Assembly: GCA_013112555.1 (NCBI GenBank)
Contig: JABFGK010000002.1
Coordinates: forward strand, 1,488,001 to 1,552,000
Length of the DNA stretch: 64,000 bases
Reading direction: 5' to 3'
DNA from: Planctomycetota bacterium
GTDB lineage: Bacteria; Planctomycetota; Phycisphaerae; Phycisphaerales; UBA5793
Both the position numbers and the translations under genes were made by a program. How positions within the stretch are numbered: the first letter of the stretch is position 1; each line of letters opens with the position of its first letter. Shown one piece after another: positions 16,077 through 26,552 of the stretch. The notes under the pieces were generated by a model. The model saw only the letters and a list, made by a program, of their open reading frames with translations. It searched no databases and was not told where the DNA came from.

Positions 16077-17588
16077 CTACAGCACGAATCGGCTCAGGTC
16101 CTCATCCTCCACGATCCCGGCCAACTCGTTGGTCACGACCTCAACGGTGATCCGGACGGCCGTTTCCCCGCGGGTTGCCATCTCCGGTGCATCGAAGTTG
16201 ATGGTCTCAAACAAACGTTCGACCACCGTCATCAGCCGCCGAGCCCCGATATTCTCCATCGTCGAGTTCGCCTTGGCAGCAATGTCAGCCATCAGGTCGA
16301 CGGCTGCATCATCAAACTCAACGGCCAGCCCTTCCGTCTCCAGCAGCGCTCGCTGTTGTTTGAGCAGCGAGTGGTCCGGCTCCTTGAGAATCCGAATGAA
16401 GTCCTCGCGGGTCAGTGCTGCCAACTCGACCCGGATCGGGAACCGACCCTGCAGTTCAGGCATGAGATCACTGATCGATGCTGAATGAAATGCGCCGGCT
16501 GCAATGAACAGGATGTGATCGGTCTTGACCATGCCGTGTCGGGTCACCACCGTCGAGCCTTCGACAATCGGCAGCAGATCCCGCTGCACACCCTGCCGTG
16601 AGACATCAGCCGACTGACGCGCATCAGCCGACGACGCTATCTTGTCAATTTCATCGAGGAAGATGATCCCGGACTGCTCGGTCCGCTCGATGGCTTCATC
16701 GAGGATCTTGTCCTGGTCGATCAGTTTGTCAGTCTCTTCGTCAAGCAGCAGCCGTTTGGCCTCAGCGACCGAGAGCCGTCGCGTCTTGTGTCGTGACGGG
16801 ATCAGTTGCTCGAGCATGGCCTGCATGCCGGGATCCAACTGGTCCGGCCCCATCGCGCCGATGATCGGCATGTTCGAGCGTTCACTGATCGTGATCTCAA
16901 TCTCGCGCTCGTCGAATCGCCCTTGGCGCAGGCGATCAAGCATCAGTTCGCGCGTCTGCCGCATCTCATCGGCCGTCGCCTTCGGAACCCCGACCTCTGA
17001 ATCCTCGGTCGAGACGTACCCCCCGGCCGCACCAGCCGGCTGGTCCTCACCCTGATCGGCATCGTCGACGCCGAAGATCCCGGACGATCCAGGGGCCGGC
17101 CCATCACGCCCGGTCAGCAACAGAGACACGAGCCGCTGTTCGACGGCTGCCTCAGCCTTGGCCTGGACGACGGTAGCCTGCTCGGCACGCACCATGTTGA
17201 TGGCAATATCCAGCAGATCACGGATCATCGACTCAACGTCGCGGCCGTGGTACCCGACCTCGGTGTACTTGCTTGCTTCCACCTTGATAAACGGTGCCTG
17301 GACCAGTTTCGCCAGCCGCCGGGCCACCTCGGTCTTCCCGACGCCGGTCGGGCCGACCATGATGATGTTTTTAGGCGACACCTCGACGGCCAGACTCTCG
17401 GGCAACTGTCGACGGCGCCAGCGGTTCCGGACTGCGACCGCAACGGCCCGCTTGGCGGAATCCTGCCCGATGATGTACTTATCCAGTTCCGTGACAATCT
17501 GCCGTGGCGTCAACTCACCATCCGGATTGCCCACATCTGGTTGTACATCCTGCTGATCAACGACGGTTTGTTCGTTCATATCATTCAT
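16077..17588 (-). CDS. hslU: HslU, ATPase subunit of the HslUV protease
   Basis: HslU is the AAA+ unfoldase that feeds substrates to the HslV peptidase. The 503 residues show LTPRQIVTELDKYIIGQ at the start, Walker A GPTGVGKTE, the pore motif KYTEVGYHGRDV, Walker B IIFLDEIDKIA, sensor segment GRFPIRVEL and the C-terminal anchor ending DEDLSRFVL, which docks into HslV. It is longer than the usual 440-450 because the I domain has an acidic Gly/Asp/Pro-rich insertion (about residues 165-215). It starts 23 bases after mutL and is probably co-transcribed with it. HslV is usually adjacent; none lies on either side here. Confidence 0.95.
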   Translation of the reverse strand: MNDMNEQTVVDQQDVQPDVGNPDGELTPRQIVTELDKYIIGQDSAKRAVAVAVRNRWRRRQLPESLAVEVSPKNIIMVGPTGVGKTEVARRLAKLVQAPFIKVEASKYTEVGYHGRDVESMIRDLLDIAINMVRAEQATVVQAKAEAAVEQRLVSLLLTGRDGPAPGSSGIFGVDDADQGEDQPAGAAGGYVSTEDSEVGVPKATADEMRQTRELMLDRLRQGRFDEREIEITISERSNMPIIGAMGPDQLDPGMQAMLEQLIPSRHKTRRLSVAEAKRLLLDEETDKLIDQDKILDEAIERTEQSGIIFLDEIDKIASSADARQSADVSRQGVQRDLLPIVEGSTVVTRHGMVKTDHILFIAAGAFHSASISDLMPELQGRFPIRVELAALTREDFIRILKEPDHSLLKQQRALLETEGLAVEFDDAAVDLMADIAAKANSTMENIGARRLMTVVERLFETINFDAPEMATRGETAVRITVEVVTNELAGIVEDEDLSRFVL

Positions 17589-17611
17589 GGCTGCGCGATC
17601 GTAGCCCTCCG

Positions 17612-19573
17612 CTATCGCCGCTCAAACTGCTTTTCCAGATCGGTCAGACTCAGGCGGATCGTCGTCGGTCGGCCGTGCGGGCAGGAGCCGGATCGGTCGA
17701 TCTGACCCCGACGCGACAGCAGGGCCTCAATTTCCTCCGTGGTCATGTGGTCGCCTGCCTTCACGGCAGCCTTGCAGGCCATCATGTCCAGCACGTCATG
17801 AACAACCGCCTCGTCGGTATACCAGTCGTCCGAGATCGGCCCGTCGGTGTGTTCCTGCCCGACCATCGCCAGCAGTGACGTCGTGAACTCGATCGGGTCC
17901 ACATTCCGCTCAAACAGAAAACTGGGAAACGCATGAATCCCGATCTGCCGGCGACCCATCGGCTCGGCTTCGATACCCAATCGGGTCAGCAACGGCTCAG
18001 CACGCCCCAGTACATCCAGATCAGTCGGCTGCACATCAATCACAGCCGGCATGAGCAACCGCTGCGATTCGAGGTTCCCACTCAGAATCCGCCGCTTCAG
18101 ATCCTCGAACATGATCCGCTCATGCAGCGCATGCTGGTCGATGATGACAATCCCCTCTTCATCCTCCACCACGAGATAACTGTTATGCACCTGCAAGACG
18201 CGCGGCGGGCGTCCGGTGGGGGATGGCGATTCATCATGCGCCCCGGTTTCTTCGCGATTCCGACCATCGGCTCCCGCGTGATCGACATCAGCGGCGCTCG
18301 GCGGCGGCAGTGGGGGAGCCGGCTCAACGGTCTCGCGTGCCTGCTGAACTGAAAACCCGCTCCCGCCCGGTATCTGGGTCCTGTCACCCGGGTCGGGCAC
18401 GGGCCGATGATCGCTGCTGCTCGATGTTCGATCGACTCTCGTGAAGTCCAGACGCGGCTCGGTACGGTCCTGCTGCTTTCGCAGTGACCAGTTGGACGAC
18501 GGCACCGACACCGGGCGCGTGATATCAGCGGCCAACAACGTCCGTCGCAATGATGACAGCACGAGACCGTGCACCACCTGGGTGTCCCGGAACCGCACCT
18601 CGCTCTTGGCCGGGTGCACGTTCACATCCACCATCCTCGGGTCCATCTCGATGTACAGCACCACCATCGGGAAACGCGTCGGATCAAGAATCCCCCGGTA
18701 CGCCTCCTTGATGGCGTGCATAATCGTCTTGTCACGGATCATCCGGCCATTGAGAAACACATACTGATACCGGTTCGTCCCCCGTGCCAGACCCGGTGAC
18801 CCCGCCATCCCCCACAACGTCACGCCCGACCGCGCATGATGGGCCATCGACGCAGCATCATCCCCAGCCGGCTCGGAACTGACTTCATGCAGTTCCGGCT
18901 CCACTTCCCGACCGAGTACCGACAATACCCGTTGACGCGGCGTCTGATTGGGTGGCAGATCGAGGGTGCCGGTCACCTTGCCGTTATGGGTCAGTTTGAA
19001 ACCGATCCCCGGGTGACTCAATGCCATCCGCTGCACAAGTTCGCTGATGTGGTTGAACTCGGTCTGGACGGTGCGCAGAAACTTGCGGCGGGCCGGTGTG
19101 TTGAAAAACAGATTGCGAACCGTGATCGTCGTGCCCGGCGATCGGCCGCAGGGCTCGGGCCGGCCGAAGTCATCGCCCTCAGCGTGAATCTGACAGGCTG
19201 TTTCCTGATCAGCCGGTCGGCTCGTGATCGTCGTTCGGCTTACTGACACAATACTGGCCAGGGCCTCACCACGAAACCCGAGCGAGCCGATGGCATCGAG
19301 ATCATCCTGCTTGTTGATTTTGCTGGTTGCATGGGGGGCCATTGCCAACAGGAGTTGATCCTGCGGGATGCCGCAGCCGTCATCGCTGATCTGAATCAGT
19401 TCATGCCCGCCGCGCTCGATGGTCACCTCGATCTGCGTCGCGCCGGCATCGACCGAGTTCTCGACCAGTTCCTTGACGACCGAGGCCGGGCGCTCGATCA
19501 CTTCACCGGCTGCAATCTGGTTGATCAGGAGTGGCGGCAGTATCTGGATGTCGGTAGCACCGGGAACATACAT
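17612..19573 (-). CDS. mutL: DNA mismatch repair protein MutL
   Basis: MutL links mismatch recognition by MutS to strand incision. The 653-residue product has the GHKL ATPase domain (INQIAAGEVIERPASVVKEL, DDGCGI, GFRGEALASI), a disordered Pro/Arg/Ser-rich linker (about 350-450) and a C-terminal dimerisation domain. The C-terminal part keeps the endonuclease metal motif DQHALHERIMFE, the ACK helix and a CPHGRPT motif, so this MutL should nick DNA itself, as expected in organisms without MutH. It precedes hslU on the same strand. Upstream lies a 0.97-kb repeat nest rather than mutS. Confidence 0.95.
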   Translation of the reverse strand: MYVPGATDIQILPPLLINQIAAGEVIERPASVVKELVENSVDAGATQIEVTIERGGHELIQISDDGCGIPQDQLLLAMAPHATSKINKQDDLDAIGSLGFRGEALASIVSVSRTTITSRPADQETACQIHAEGDDFGRPEPCGRSPGTTITVRNLFFNTPARRKFLRTVQTEFNHISELVQRMALSHPGIGFKLTHNGKVTGTLDLPPNQTPRQRVLSVLGREVEPELHEVSSEPAGDDAASMAHHARSGVTLWGMAGSPGLARGTNRYQYVFLNGRMIRDKTIMHAIKEAYRGILDPTRFPMVVLYIEMDPRMVDVNVHPAKSEVRFRDTQVVHGLVLSSLRRTLLAADITRPVSVPSSNWSLRKQQDRTEPRLDFTRVDRTSSSSDHRPVPDPGDRTQIPGGSGFSVQQARETVEPAPPLPPPSAADVDHAGADGRNREETGAHDESPSPTGRPPRVLQVHNSYLVVEDEEGIVIIDQHALHERIMFEDLKRRILSGNLESQRLLMPAVIDVQPTDLDVLGRAEPLLTRLGIEAEPMGRRQIGIHAFPSFLFERNVDPIEFTTSLLAMVGQEHTDGPISDDWYTDEAVVHDVLDMMACKAAVKAGDHMTTEEIEALLSRRGQIDRSGSCPHGRPTTIRLSLTDLEKQFERR

Positions 19574-19610
19574 GACAGGGGGATTGTACGCGTGTTCCTG
19601 TGGAAAAGGG

Positions 19611-19645
19611 GTCGGGAGTCGATTCCTGTAGAATCGACTCCCGAC
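19611..19645. repeat. Perfect 15-bp-arm hairpin
   Basis: GTCGGGAGTCGATTC and GAATCGACTCCCGAC flank CTGTA. The preceding AAAAGGG-GTCGGG string also occurs near 31311, 62938 and, reversed, near 10861, each just outside a gene end. Confidence 0.8.
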
Positions 19646-19686
19646 TCCTCTTCCACTGTCTCCTCCCCCCGCCCGTCAGGGCGAAC

Positions 19687-19714
19687 GAACGTAGCCGGCG
19701 GCTTCAGCCGCCGG
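19687..19714. repeat. Hairpin repeat, GAACGTAGCC family, copy 1
   Basis: A 28-base unit starting GAACGTAGCCGGCGGCTTCA forms a stem. Its inverted copy at 27858-27885 differs at two positions that pair with each other, so the stem is conserved. Confidence 0.75.
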
Positions 19715-19790
19715 GAACGGATGCTCTCAAATTCCTCCCCGCCCGGAGGGCGGACGAGCCGCGCACGTGAGTATGCGGGCCCGGCTCCAG

Positions 19791-19814
19791 TCATTCCTGC
19801 GAACGCAGGAATCC
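19791..19814. repeat. Palindrome TCATTCCTGCG...GGAATCC, copy 1
   Basis: This 24-base palindrome is identical to 58870-58893. Related units with CCCGGC cores lie at 19890-19913, 28055-28078, 58835-58858 and about 60322-60347. Short elements of this type are widespread in bacteria. Confidence 0.8.
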
Positions 19815-20000
19815 AGAGGGAACGGCCGGATGCGCGCGGCTATGTCCGGAATCCATGACGACACCTGAGCGACCACATTGAATCTCCCTGGTTCCCGGCC
19901 TGCGCCGGGATGACGGAGCGGGGGCAGGCCCTCATGATCGGCGCCCCCCCCGGGTGTGTTCACCCGGGGCTAATCCTTCGGTATCGGATGCACACGATTA

Positions 20001-20384
20001 GCCCCCGGTGAATACGAGGATTATGCATGAAGGCGGCATTGATTCCTGGCTGTACGATCGGTGTTGTAAGTGAATTGAGCGGTTGCCGAGGTGCGCCCAG
20101 TCCGCTTTCCCGAGCCACGACGTGGCACAAGAAAGTGAGAGTCAAATGAGAGGCCACATCCTTCGCCCCCCTCTCAGGGGCTTCGATGGCCGTGCCAACT
20201 CTCTCCCTGGGGCGGCGTTCGCCGCGCTGGCGCTTGGCTCACTTGCCCCAGGCTACTTCCCAGATGCCACTTCGTGGCTGAGCAGAGAGCCAGGCACATC
20301 AGGTTCGCTGTCAGTGTGTCTTCGTTGTCCCATGCAGCGCGCATATCGCCTGCTTCATGCATAATCCTCGTATTCACCGGGGGC
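20001..20384. mobile_element. 384-bp element with perfect 32-bp terminal inverted repeats
   Basis: The first 32 bases (20001-20032, starting GCCCCCGGTGAATACGAGGA) are the exact reverse complement of 20353-20384. The 320-base interior has no convincing open frame. This is the form of a non-autonomous miniature inverted-repeat element or a structured repeat. Its left end is shared with a second inverted repeat (19956-19975 with 19996-20015), so one arm is used by two alternative stems. Confidence 0.7.
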
Positions 20385-20465
20385 AAGTGGATTCCTGCCA
20401 ACGGAGGGGGGAGGCGCGGGAATGACAAGCGAGGGCTATCGATGGTGCGTGTGTGTGATGATGCA

Positions 20466-20499
20466 AAGAAAAAGGGGCACATGCAATGATGTGCCCCTT
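20466..20499 (-). terminator. Strong terminator of the atp operon
   Basis: AAGGGGCACAT (20472-20482) pairs with ATGTGCCCCTT (20489-20499). On the minus strand the stem is followed directly by TTTTTCTT, 40 bases after the atpA stop. The same stem core recurs at 43127-43147 and, degenerate, at 41671-41690. Confidence 0.85.
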
Positions 20500-20539
20500 C
20501 GGGAATCTGTCAACGATCAACAACGACGATCCAGCCTGA

Positions 20540-22075
<1,536 letters not shown>

Positions 22076-22161
22076 CGGTTCACCTCGTTGAAACTGGGGC
22101 GGCAGCCTGCCCCGGGTATTCATGTCACCGACCGCGTGAGTCGGCTCCTGGTTATTCGTCG

Positions 22162-22797
22162 TTATTCATTCTCGCTCAGCATGTTCGAAAATCGGCTGCG
22201 AATCGATTCCGCACCCTTCTCACTCAATGCCGCTCGCATCTGCCGGAGTCGAGCCGAGACGGAGGCATCGATCAGCCGATCGCCGATCCGCAACTTCAAT
22301 CCGCCGATGAGCGTTTCGTCCACCGTATTCGTAATGATCGGGTCCGCCCCCAGCCCCGTCGCAATCTCCTGTCGCACGCGCTCGAGCAGTTCCTGATCCA
22401 TCGGCCCGGCACTGATTGCCTCAACCTCGATTCGCCCGAGGAAGTTCAAGAGCCGCCGACGGTATCCCGTCGTGATGTCCCGCAGATGCCCCAGCCGGTT
22501 CTTGGCCGTCAACACGAGCAGGAACCGCAGGAGGAGATTCGTCACCCGCCCGCTGCCGAACATCGTTTTCAGCGATTCCTGACGGTCCGGGATGCTGATG
22601 ATCCGGCTGTGAAGGAACTCGCCGAACTTCGGGTCCTCGTCGGCCATCTCAACAATGCTCTCCAACTCGTCGAGCACCTGCTGATAGGCCGGCTCGTCCC
22701 CGGTCTCGCCCACGAGTTCAAACAGGCTCTGGGCATACACCTCGGCTACGGCATCGACTTCGTCGGATTGTCTGGTTGCGTTGCTTGTACCTGCCAT
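22162..22797 (-). CDS. atpH: ATP synthase F1 subunit delta
   Basis: AtpH (OSCP) joins the peripheral stalk to the top of F1. The 211-residue protein has the N-terminal helical bundle typical of the family ([17 protein letters not shown], then [17 protein letters not shown]) and the C-terminal signature [25 protein letters not shown]. It is a little longer than the usual 175-185. It lies between atpF and atpA on the same strand in the standard order. Confidence 0.93.
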   Translation of the reverse strand: MAGTSNATRQSDEVDAVAEVYAQSLFELVGETGDEPAYQQVLDELESIVEMADEDPKFGEFLHSRIISIPDRQESLKTMFGSGRVTNLLLRFLLVLTAKNRLGHLRDITTGYRRRLLNFLGRIEVEAISAGPMDQELLERVRQEIATGLGADPIITNTVDETLIGGLKLRIGDRLIDASVSARLRQMRAALSEKGAESIRSRFSNMLSENE

Positions 22798-22842
22798 CGC
22801 GTCTCTTTTTCACGAGGAGTTGATGCGTGTCACTCGCCGGTG

Positions 22843-23463
22843 TCAGTTGTGGGAGGTCCCGCCGCCTTTGAGCGAGCCGAGTTCACGCAGCGATTCTTCC
22901 ACGAGTTGTGAACGATCCTGGTCATTGATCTCACGCTGGAGGATCTTGCCGGCCACAGCCGTCGCCAGATTCGCGGTCTGGGCGTACAACTCGGTGAGCG
23001 CGGCCCGCTTGGCAGCCTCGATGTCGCTCTTGGCCCGATCCTTCATGGCCGTCAGTTCCACCTCGTTCTTCGACCGCAACTCATCAGCCACTCGCTGGGC
23101 GTCGTTCTTGGCCTGGGCGATCATCTCGTTTGCCTCAGCCCGTGCCTTAGCCAGTTCCTTCTGGTACGTTTCAAGGGCAGCATTGGCCTGCGTGCGGGCG
23201 TTTTCAGCCGATTCGATCTCGGTCCGAATCTTCGTCTCGCGGGCCTGCAGGCCGTTGAGAATCGGCTTCCACGCCGTCTTGGTCAGCAAAATGACCAGTG
23301 CCACAAACATCACGAGCGCCCCGATGATGGCCGGCCACATCTGCTCGGGCTTGGCCAGCAGTTCGGCATGGGCGCCGCCTTCTTCTGCTGCGAGGACGGT
23401 CGAGGCGTGTGTGGCTGCCAGGGCCAGCGTGGTCATCAGCGTGAATCGAGTCCGACTTCTCAT
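22843..23463 (-). CDS. atpF: ATP synthase F0 subunit b
   Basis: AtpF forms the peripheral stalk. It starts with a signal-like segment (MRSRTRFTLMTTLALAATHASTVLAA), then the membrane anchor IGALVMFVALVILLTKTAW and a long charged helix of about 140 residues rich in Ala, Glu, Lys and Gln, as in all b subunits. The start is uncertain: ATG codons at 23463, 23472 and 23499 are in frame; 23463 gives the best signal peptide. A cleavable signal before the anchor is seen in some planctomycete b subunits (family knowledge, from memory). Gene order atpE-atpF-atpH is standard. Confidence 0.9.
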   Translation of the reverse strand: MRSRTRFTLMTTLALAATHASTVLAAEEGGAHAELLAKPEQMWPAIIGALVMFVALVILLTKTAWKPILNGLQARETKIRTEIESAENARTQANAALETYQKELAKARAEANEMIAQAKNDAQRVADELRSKNEVELTAMKDRAKSDIEAAKRAALTELYAQTANLATAVAGKILQREINDQDRSQLVEESLRELGSLKGGGTSHN

Positions 23464-23680
23464 TTCTTGCATCCCATATGTCAGTGGGCCTTCAGGCACG
23501 CAGGCTCAAAGGCCGGGTGATCAGGTGGACCGAGGACGGTGGCCGACTCGCGCGTGTGTGTGCGTGCGCGTGGCTGTGGTCTGGCCGGTCGCCGTCCTCG
23601 ACCCACCTGTTCTTGGCGCGGTAGGGTCGAGGTATCCATGCCGTTGGATGATCAACGGGCTTCGTCGTCGAGTGCAAGCG

Positions 23681-24007
23681 TTACTTGCTGACGAAGACCA
23701 TGATCAGGGCGACGACGACGGCAAACAGGGTGGCACCCTCAACAAACGCTGCCGACAGAATCATCGCACCGGAAATGTCCTTGGCTGCCTCGGGCTGACG
23801 AGCCATCGACTCGACGGCTGAGGAACCGATGTTGCCAATCCCACGCCCGCCGCCGATCAATGCCAGACCCATACCCAGGCCGATGCCGACAGCCTTCAGG
23901 CCGATGCTCGGGAACAGGGTGACCGGCTCTGCAGCCTGAGCCAGGGCCGGGGATGCGAACACCAGAAGGGCCATCGCTGTGCCCAGTAGTACCAGAATAC
24001 GGTTCAT
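23681..24007 (-). CDS. atpE: ATP synthase F0 subunit c
   Basis: AtpE forms the rotor ring. GGAG precedes the ATG at 24007, which opens a signal peptide (MNRILVLLGTAMALLVFASPALAQ) followed by the two-helix hairpin: glycine-rich helix 1 (GIGLGMGLALIGGGRGIG), the polar loop ARQPEA and helix 2 with the ion-binding Glu in AAFVEGATLFAVVVALI. The residues around the glutamate lack the Gln and Ser/Thr pattern of classical sodium-type rings, so a proton ring is more likely (inference). The longer frame upstream was rejected because it hides the signal peptide. About 108 residues before cleavage. Confidence 0.94.
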   Translation of the reverse strand: MNRILVLLGTAMALLVFASPALAQAAEPVTLFPSIGLKAVGIGLGMGLALIGGGRGIGNIGSSAVESMARQPEAAKDISGAMILSAAFVEGATLFAVVVALIMVFVSK

Positions 24008-24168
24008 CGTTGCTACTCCATCTACACGTGTCCGACACGGTGAGGTCGTGTCGTCATTTCTCAGGCCTACCCTCGCGGGACCGACCAGCCGCCTCACTCA
24101 ACCAGCCTCGGCCCATGTATGAGTTTTTCCAGTCCTCCACACCCGTCAAACAATCCACACATCGTCAA

Positions 24169-25490
24169 TCAGTGCGCCGCTGCCGGCTGTGCTGCCCCGC
24201 CGTGATCGTGGGCATGCTCATGATCGTGGTCATGGTGCTGGAACAGACTGATGAACATCGTCGTCAGGAATGCAAACACATATGCCTGAATAAACGCCAC
24301 TAGCAGTTCGAGCAGACTCACAGCCAACGCAAAGACAATTGAGGCAATGGCAATCAGTGTCGCAAACACTGCACCGGATGCACTGTACTCAACGCCCCCG
24401 TCAGTACCCGGCAACACGGCCAGCCCGTTCCAGGCCATCGAGCAGAAACCAAGCAGCGCCGACAGCATCACGTGGCCGGCCGTCATGTTGGCAAACAAAC
24501 GAACCATCAGTGTGCAAATGGCTTGGCAATGAGTCCGATGATCTCCAAAAGCACCGTCAGCGGCCACAAGAGCACCGGAGCATCGAGTGTCAGGTGATGG
24601 AAGAAGCCGCCGATCCCGAGCGATCTGATTCCGGACCCGATGACGACCGTGATCGCGATCAGGGCCAGCGTAAACGTCACGGCAATGTTGCCGGTGGCCG
24701 TCCCGCCGATTCCCTCATAGTGCGATTCAACGCGATCCGTTACCGTCATGTTCTGAAAGAAGATGAGTTTGCCCAATCGGATCGGGCCGTGTGAGCCGGC
24801 CTCGCCGCCATGCCCATCGCCTTCTGCCGGGTGCTCGGCTGTTTCCGCATCCCCCTGTGAATGCCCGGTCGCTGCCGCATCGGTGTCCTGATGCGCGCTC
24901 GGCTGCTCGCCGTGCCCGGCCGTATCCGTGTCGTGTCCCGTCGCTTCCTCGCCGTGGCCTGCGGGGTTGCCGTGGGCATCGTTCTCAGCCGGCGGGTCAA
25001 ATGCGAGCGGATCGGCGATCTCGTCGCTGGGAGCATGGGCCACCATGGCTGCCGGGGTCCCACCGTCTCTGAAGAACAGTGCATCACCGACCAGTTTCGT
25101 CGCATCAAGCAACGGCACCATGCCCAGCAGGTTGTTGAACAAGATGAAGAAGAACGTCGTCCAGATGTAGGGCATGAACTTGTCGGTGTTCTTGCCCAGC
25201 ACCGGGCGGGCGACTTCCTCGCGGAAGAAGACGCAGATGACTTCGATAATGTGCCAGCCGGAGCCCTTCGTCACATAGTCGTGGCTCGTCCCGGTCTTGC
25301 CGACGTTGATGGCCCGTGCAGCTCGGGGCAGGGCCCAGAGCATGAACACGAACACAAAGAACATCATGAGCACGTGATTCGTGAGCAGCACGATGGCTTT
25401 GTCACCGACGTCCAGACTGAGAATCGGAAAGTCGTAATTGTGATGCAGGGGATCACCAGAGGCCAGCATCAACGGTGTCAACGAGGTCAC
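24169..25490 (-). CDS. atpB: ATP synthase F0 subunit a, interrupted by a two-base frameshift
   Basis: AtpB forms the stator half-channels. The first frame (25490-24507) begins with a GTG that overlaps the atpI stop (GTGA), holds helices to LEIIGLIAKPFAH and stops. The next frame carries on with LMVRLFANMTAGH, including the essential arginine, to 24169. The join is exact if one CA is removed from the CACA at 24511-24514, restoring KPFALMVRLFANM. An unusual loop of about 85 residues, rich in His, Gly, Ala, Asp and Glu, lies between GDALFFRDGGTPAAMV and HGPIRLGKLIFF, and the C-terminus adds FQHHDHDHEHAHDHGG. Since the rest of the operon is intact, a sequencing error is plausible. Confidence 0.85.
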
Positions 25491-25945
25491 GTGGATACCT
25501 CCGCAAGTTTCTGTGAGGCCTCTGATTGCGTATCAGAAGCACCGATTTCAGGGGCAGTGCGGATGGCACGGCGAACCAGCACCACATCCAGGATCAGCAC
25601 GCTCCAGCAGACAGCCAGCCCGACCAGCAACACCGTCACCGGATCACGGTCGAGTGCGAGGATCAGGCCCAGCCCGACGACCAGGACCGCCAGCATGAGC
25701 AGGCCCGTGCCTGCCAGAAACGTAGTGGGAACCGTCTTGACGCCGGCAGTCGATACGCGCTTGACCATCCAGAGCGTGGCAATCACACCGATGACGGCGA
25801 TCAGGCCGCCTGAAATCAAAGCATCGATCCAGAGCGTCGAGCCGAAGGCAGTCGCGATGACAGCGCCGGCACCCAGCGTCAGCAGGGGTACGCCAATCAC
25901 CAGCAGCAGAGGTGCCGGGTTCGATTGGTCTGAGTCAGCTGTCAT
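25487..25945 (-). CDS. AtpI-like membrane protein of the atp operon
   Basis: The 152-residue protein has four predicted membrane helices (LLLVIGVPLLTLGAGAVIA, ALISGGLIAVIGVIATLWM, TFLAGTGLLMLAVLVVGLGLI, VLLVGLAVCWSVLILDVVLV) in the place where AtpI normally stands, between atpZ and atpB. AtpI assists assembly of the c ring or ion uptake in some species. Sequence identity to AtpI is not obvious to me, so the call rests on topology and position. Its stop overlaps the GTG start of atpB. Confidence 0.65.
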   Translation of the reverse strand: MTADSDQSNPAPLLLVIGVPLLTLGAGAVIATAFGSTLWIDALISGGLIAVIGVIATLWMVKRVSTAGVKTVPTTFLAGTGLLMLAVLVVGLGLILALDRDPVTVLLVGLAVCWSVLILDVVLVRRAIRTAPEIGASDTQSEASQKLAEVST

Positions 25946-25966
25946 CGGCGTCCATACTCCCGAGGG

Positions 25967-26287
25967 TCAGTGCCCGGCCGCAGGGGGCCCAGGCTCATCG
26001 TTCTCGCTCTCGTTCCCGTTCTCGTCTGCAAAAAACGCTCGTGCCTTCTTGATGGCGTTGTACATTCCGCCGACGACGCCCAGAATCAATCCGATCACCG
26101 TGCACCAGGAAGGCGTGGTGCTGTGCCAAATCCACCGGTCTGCAGCATACCCCAGCAGCCCCAGCCCGATGATTGAGGCCAGGATCTCGGATCCGACCCC
26201 GGCCAATCGCCGTGATGCGAGCCGGGTCGAGGAAGCTCTCCGACGGCTAACCTCAGTATCCACCGGGTCTTGCGCGTCGTTTTTCAC
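25967..26287 (-). CDS. atpZ: AtpZ/AtpI-family small membrane protein
   Basis: The 106-residue protein has the AtpZ hairpin: two helices with GVGSEILASIIGLGLLGYAADRW and CTVIGLILGVVGGMYNAIKKA, including the conserved Gly-rich and Asp-Arg pattern of ATPase gene 1 proteins. AtpZ is usually the first gene of the atp operon, as here, and with AtpI is implicated in ATP synthase assembly or magnesium/calcium transport. Basic N-terminal and acidic C-terminal tails flank the hairpin. The 265 bases upstream separate it from the divergent DUF444 gene and should contain the operon promoter. Confidence 0.82.
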   Translation of the reverse strand: MKNDAQDPVDTEVSRRRASSTRLASRRLAGVGSEILASIIGLGLLGYAADRWIWHSTTPSWCTVIGLILGVVGGMYNAIKKARAFFADENGNESENDEPGPPAAGH

Positions 26288-26552
26288 TGCCTGAGTTATC
26301 TCCAGCCGTACAAATGCCCATGATCACCAAAAAGTGGCTTGTAGCGTAGCCTGCCCGATGTGAATCTGCCACTTCGCCCCCGCTGCGCACAAACGCTTTT
26401 TTCCCTGCCACGCAGTGGATTCCCGGAACCCTCAGCCGTTACCCGCCGATCATCCTTAAGGGGTGACTCGTACCTGTTTATGGGCACCGTTCATGCATGT
26501 GCGTGCCGGCCCACCCGCCACGGGGTAGCACCGACCGAAGGAAGCAGTTCGT

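Larger units (their letters stand above)
19574..20471. repeat. Repeat nest between mutL and the atp operon
   Basis: This stretch has no credible gene. It contains, in order, a perfect 15-base-arm hairpin (19611-19645), a GCCGGCGGC...GCCGCCGGC palindrome (19687-19714), a 26-bp end-variant sequence (19754-19779), a TCATTCCTGCG/CGCAGGAATCC palindrome (19791-19814), a CCCGGCCTGCGCCGGG palindrome (19890-19913), an inverted repeat (19956-20015) and a 384-bp element with 32-bp ends (20001-20384). Several of these recur elsewhere in the window. Confidence 0.8.

Noticed and set aside
20083..20364. Short open frames inside the 384-bp element
   Set aside because: They run through repeat sequence, have no ribosome-binding site or known motif, and exist on both strands at once.
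24861..26294. 477-residue plus-strand open frame
   Set aside because: It is the antisense of atpB, atpI and atpZ; no domain and skewed composition.
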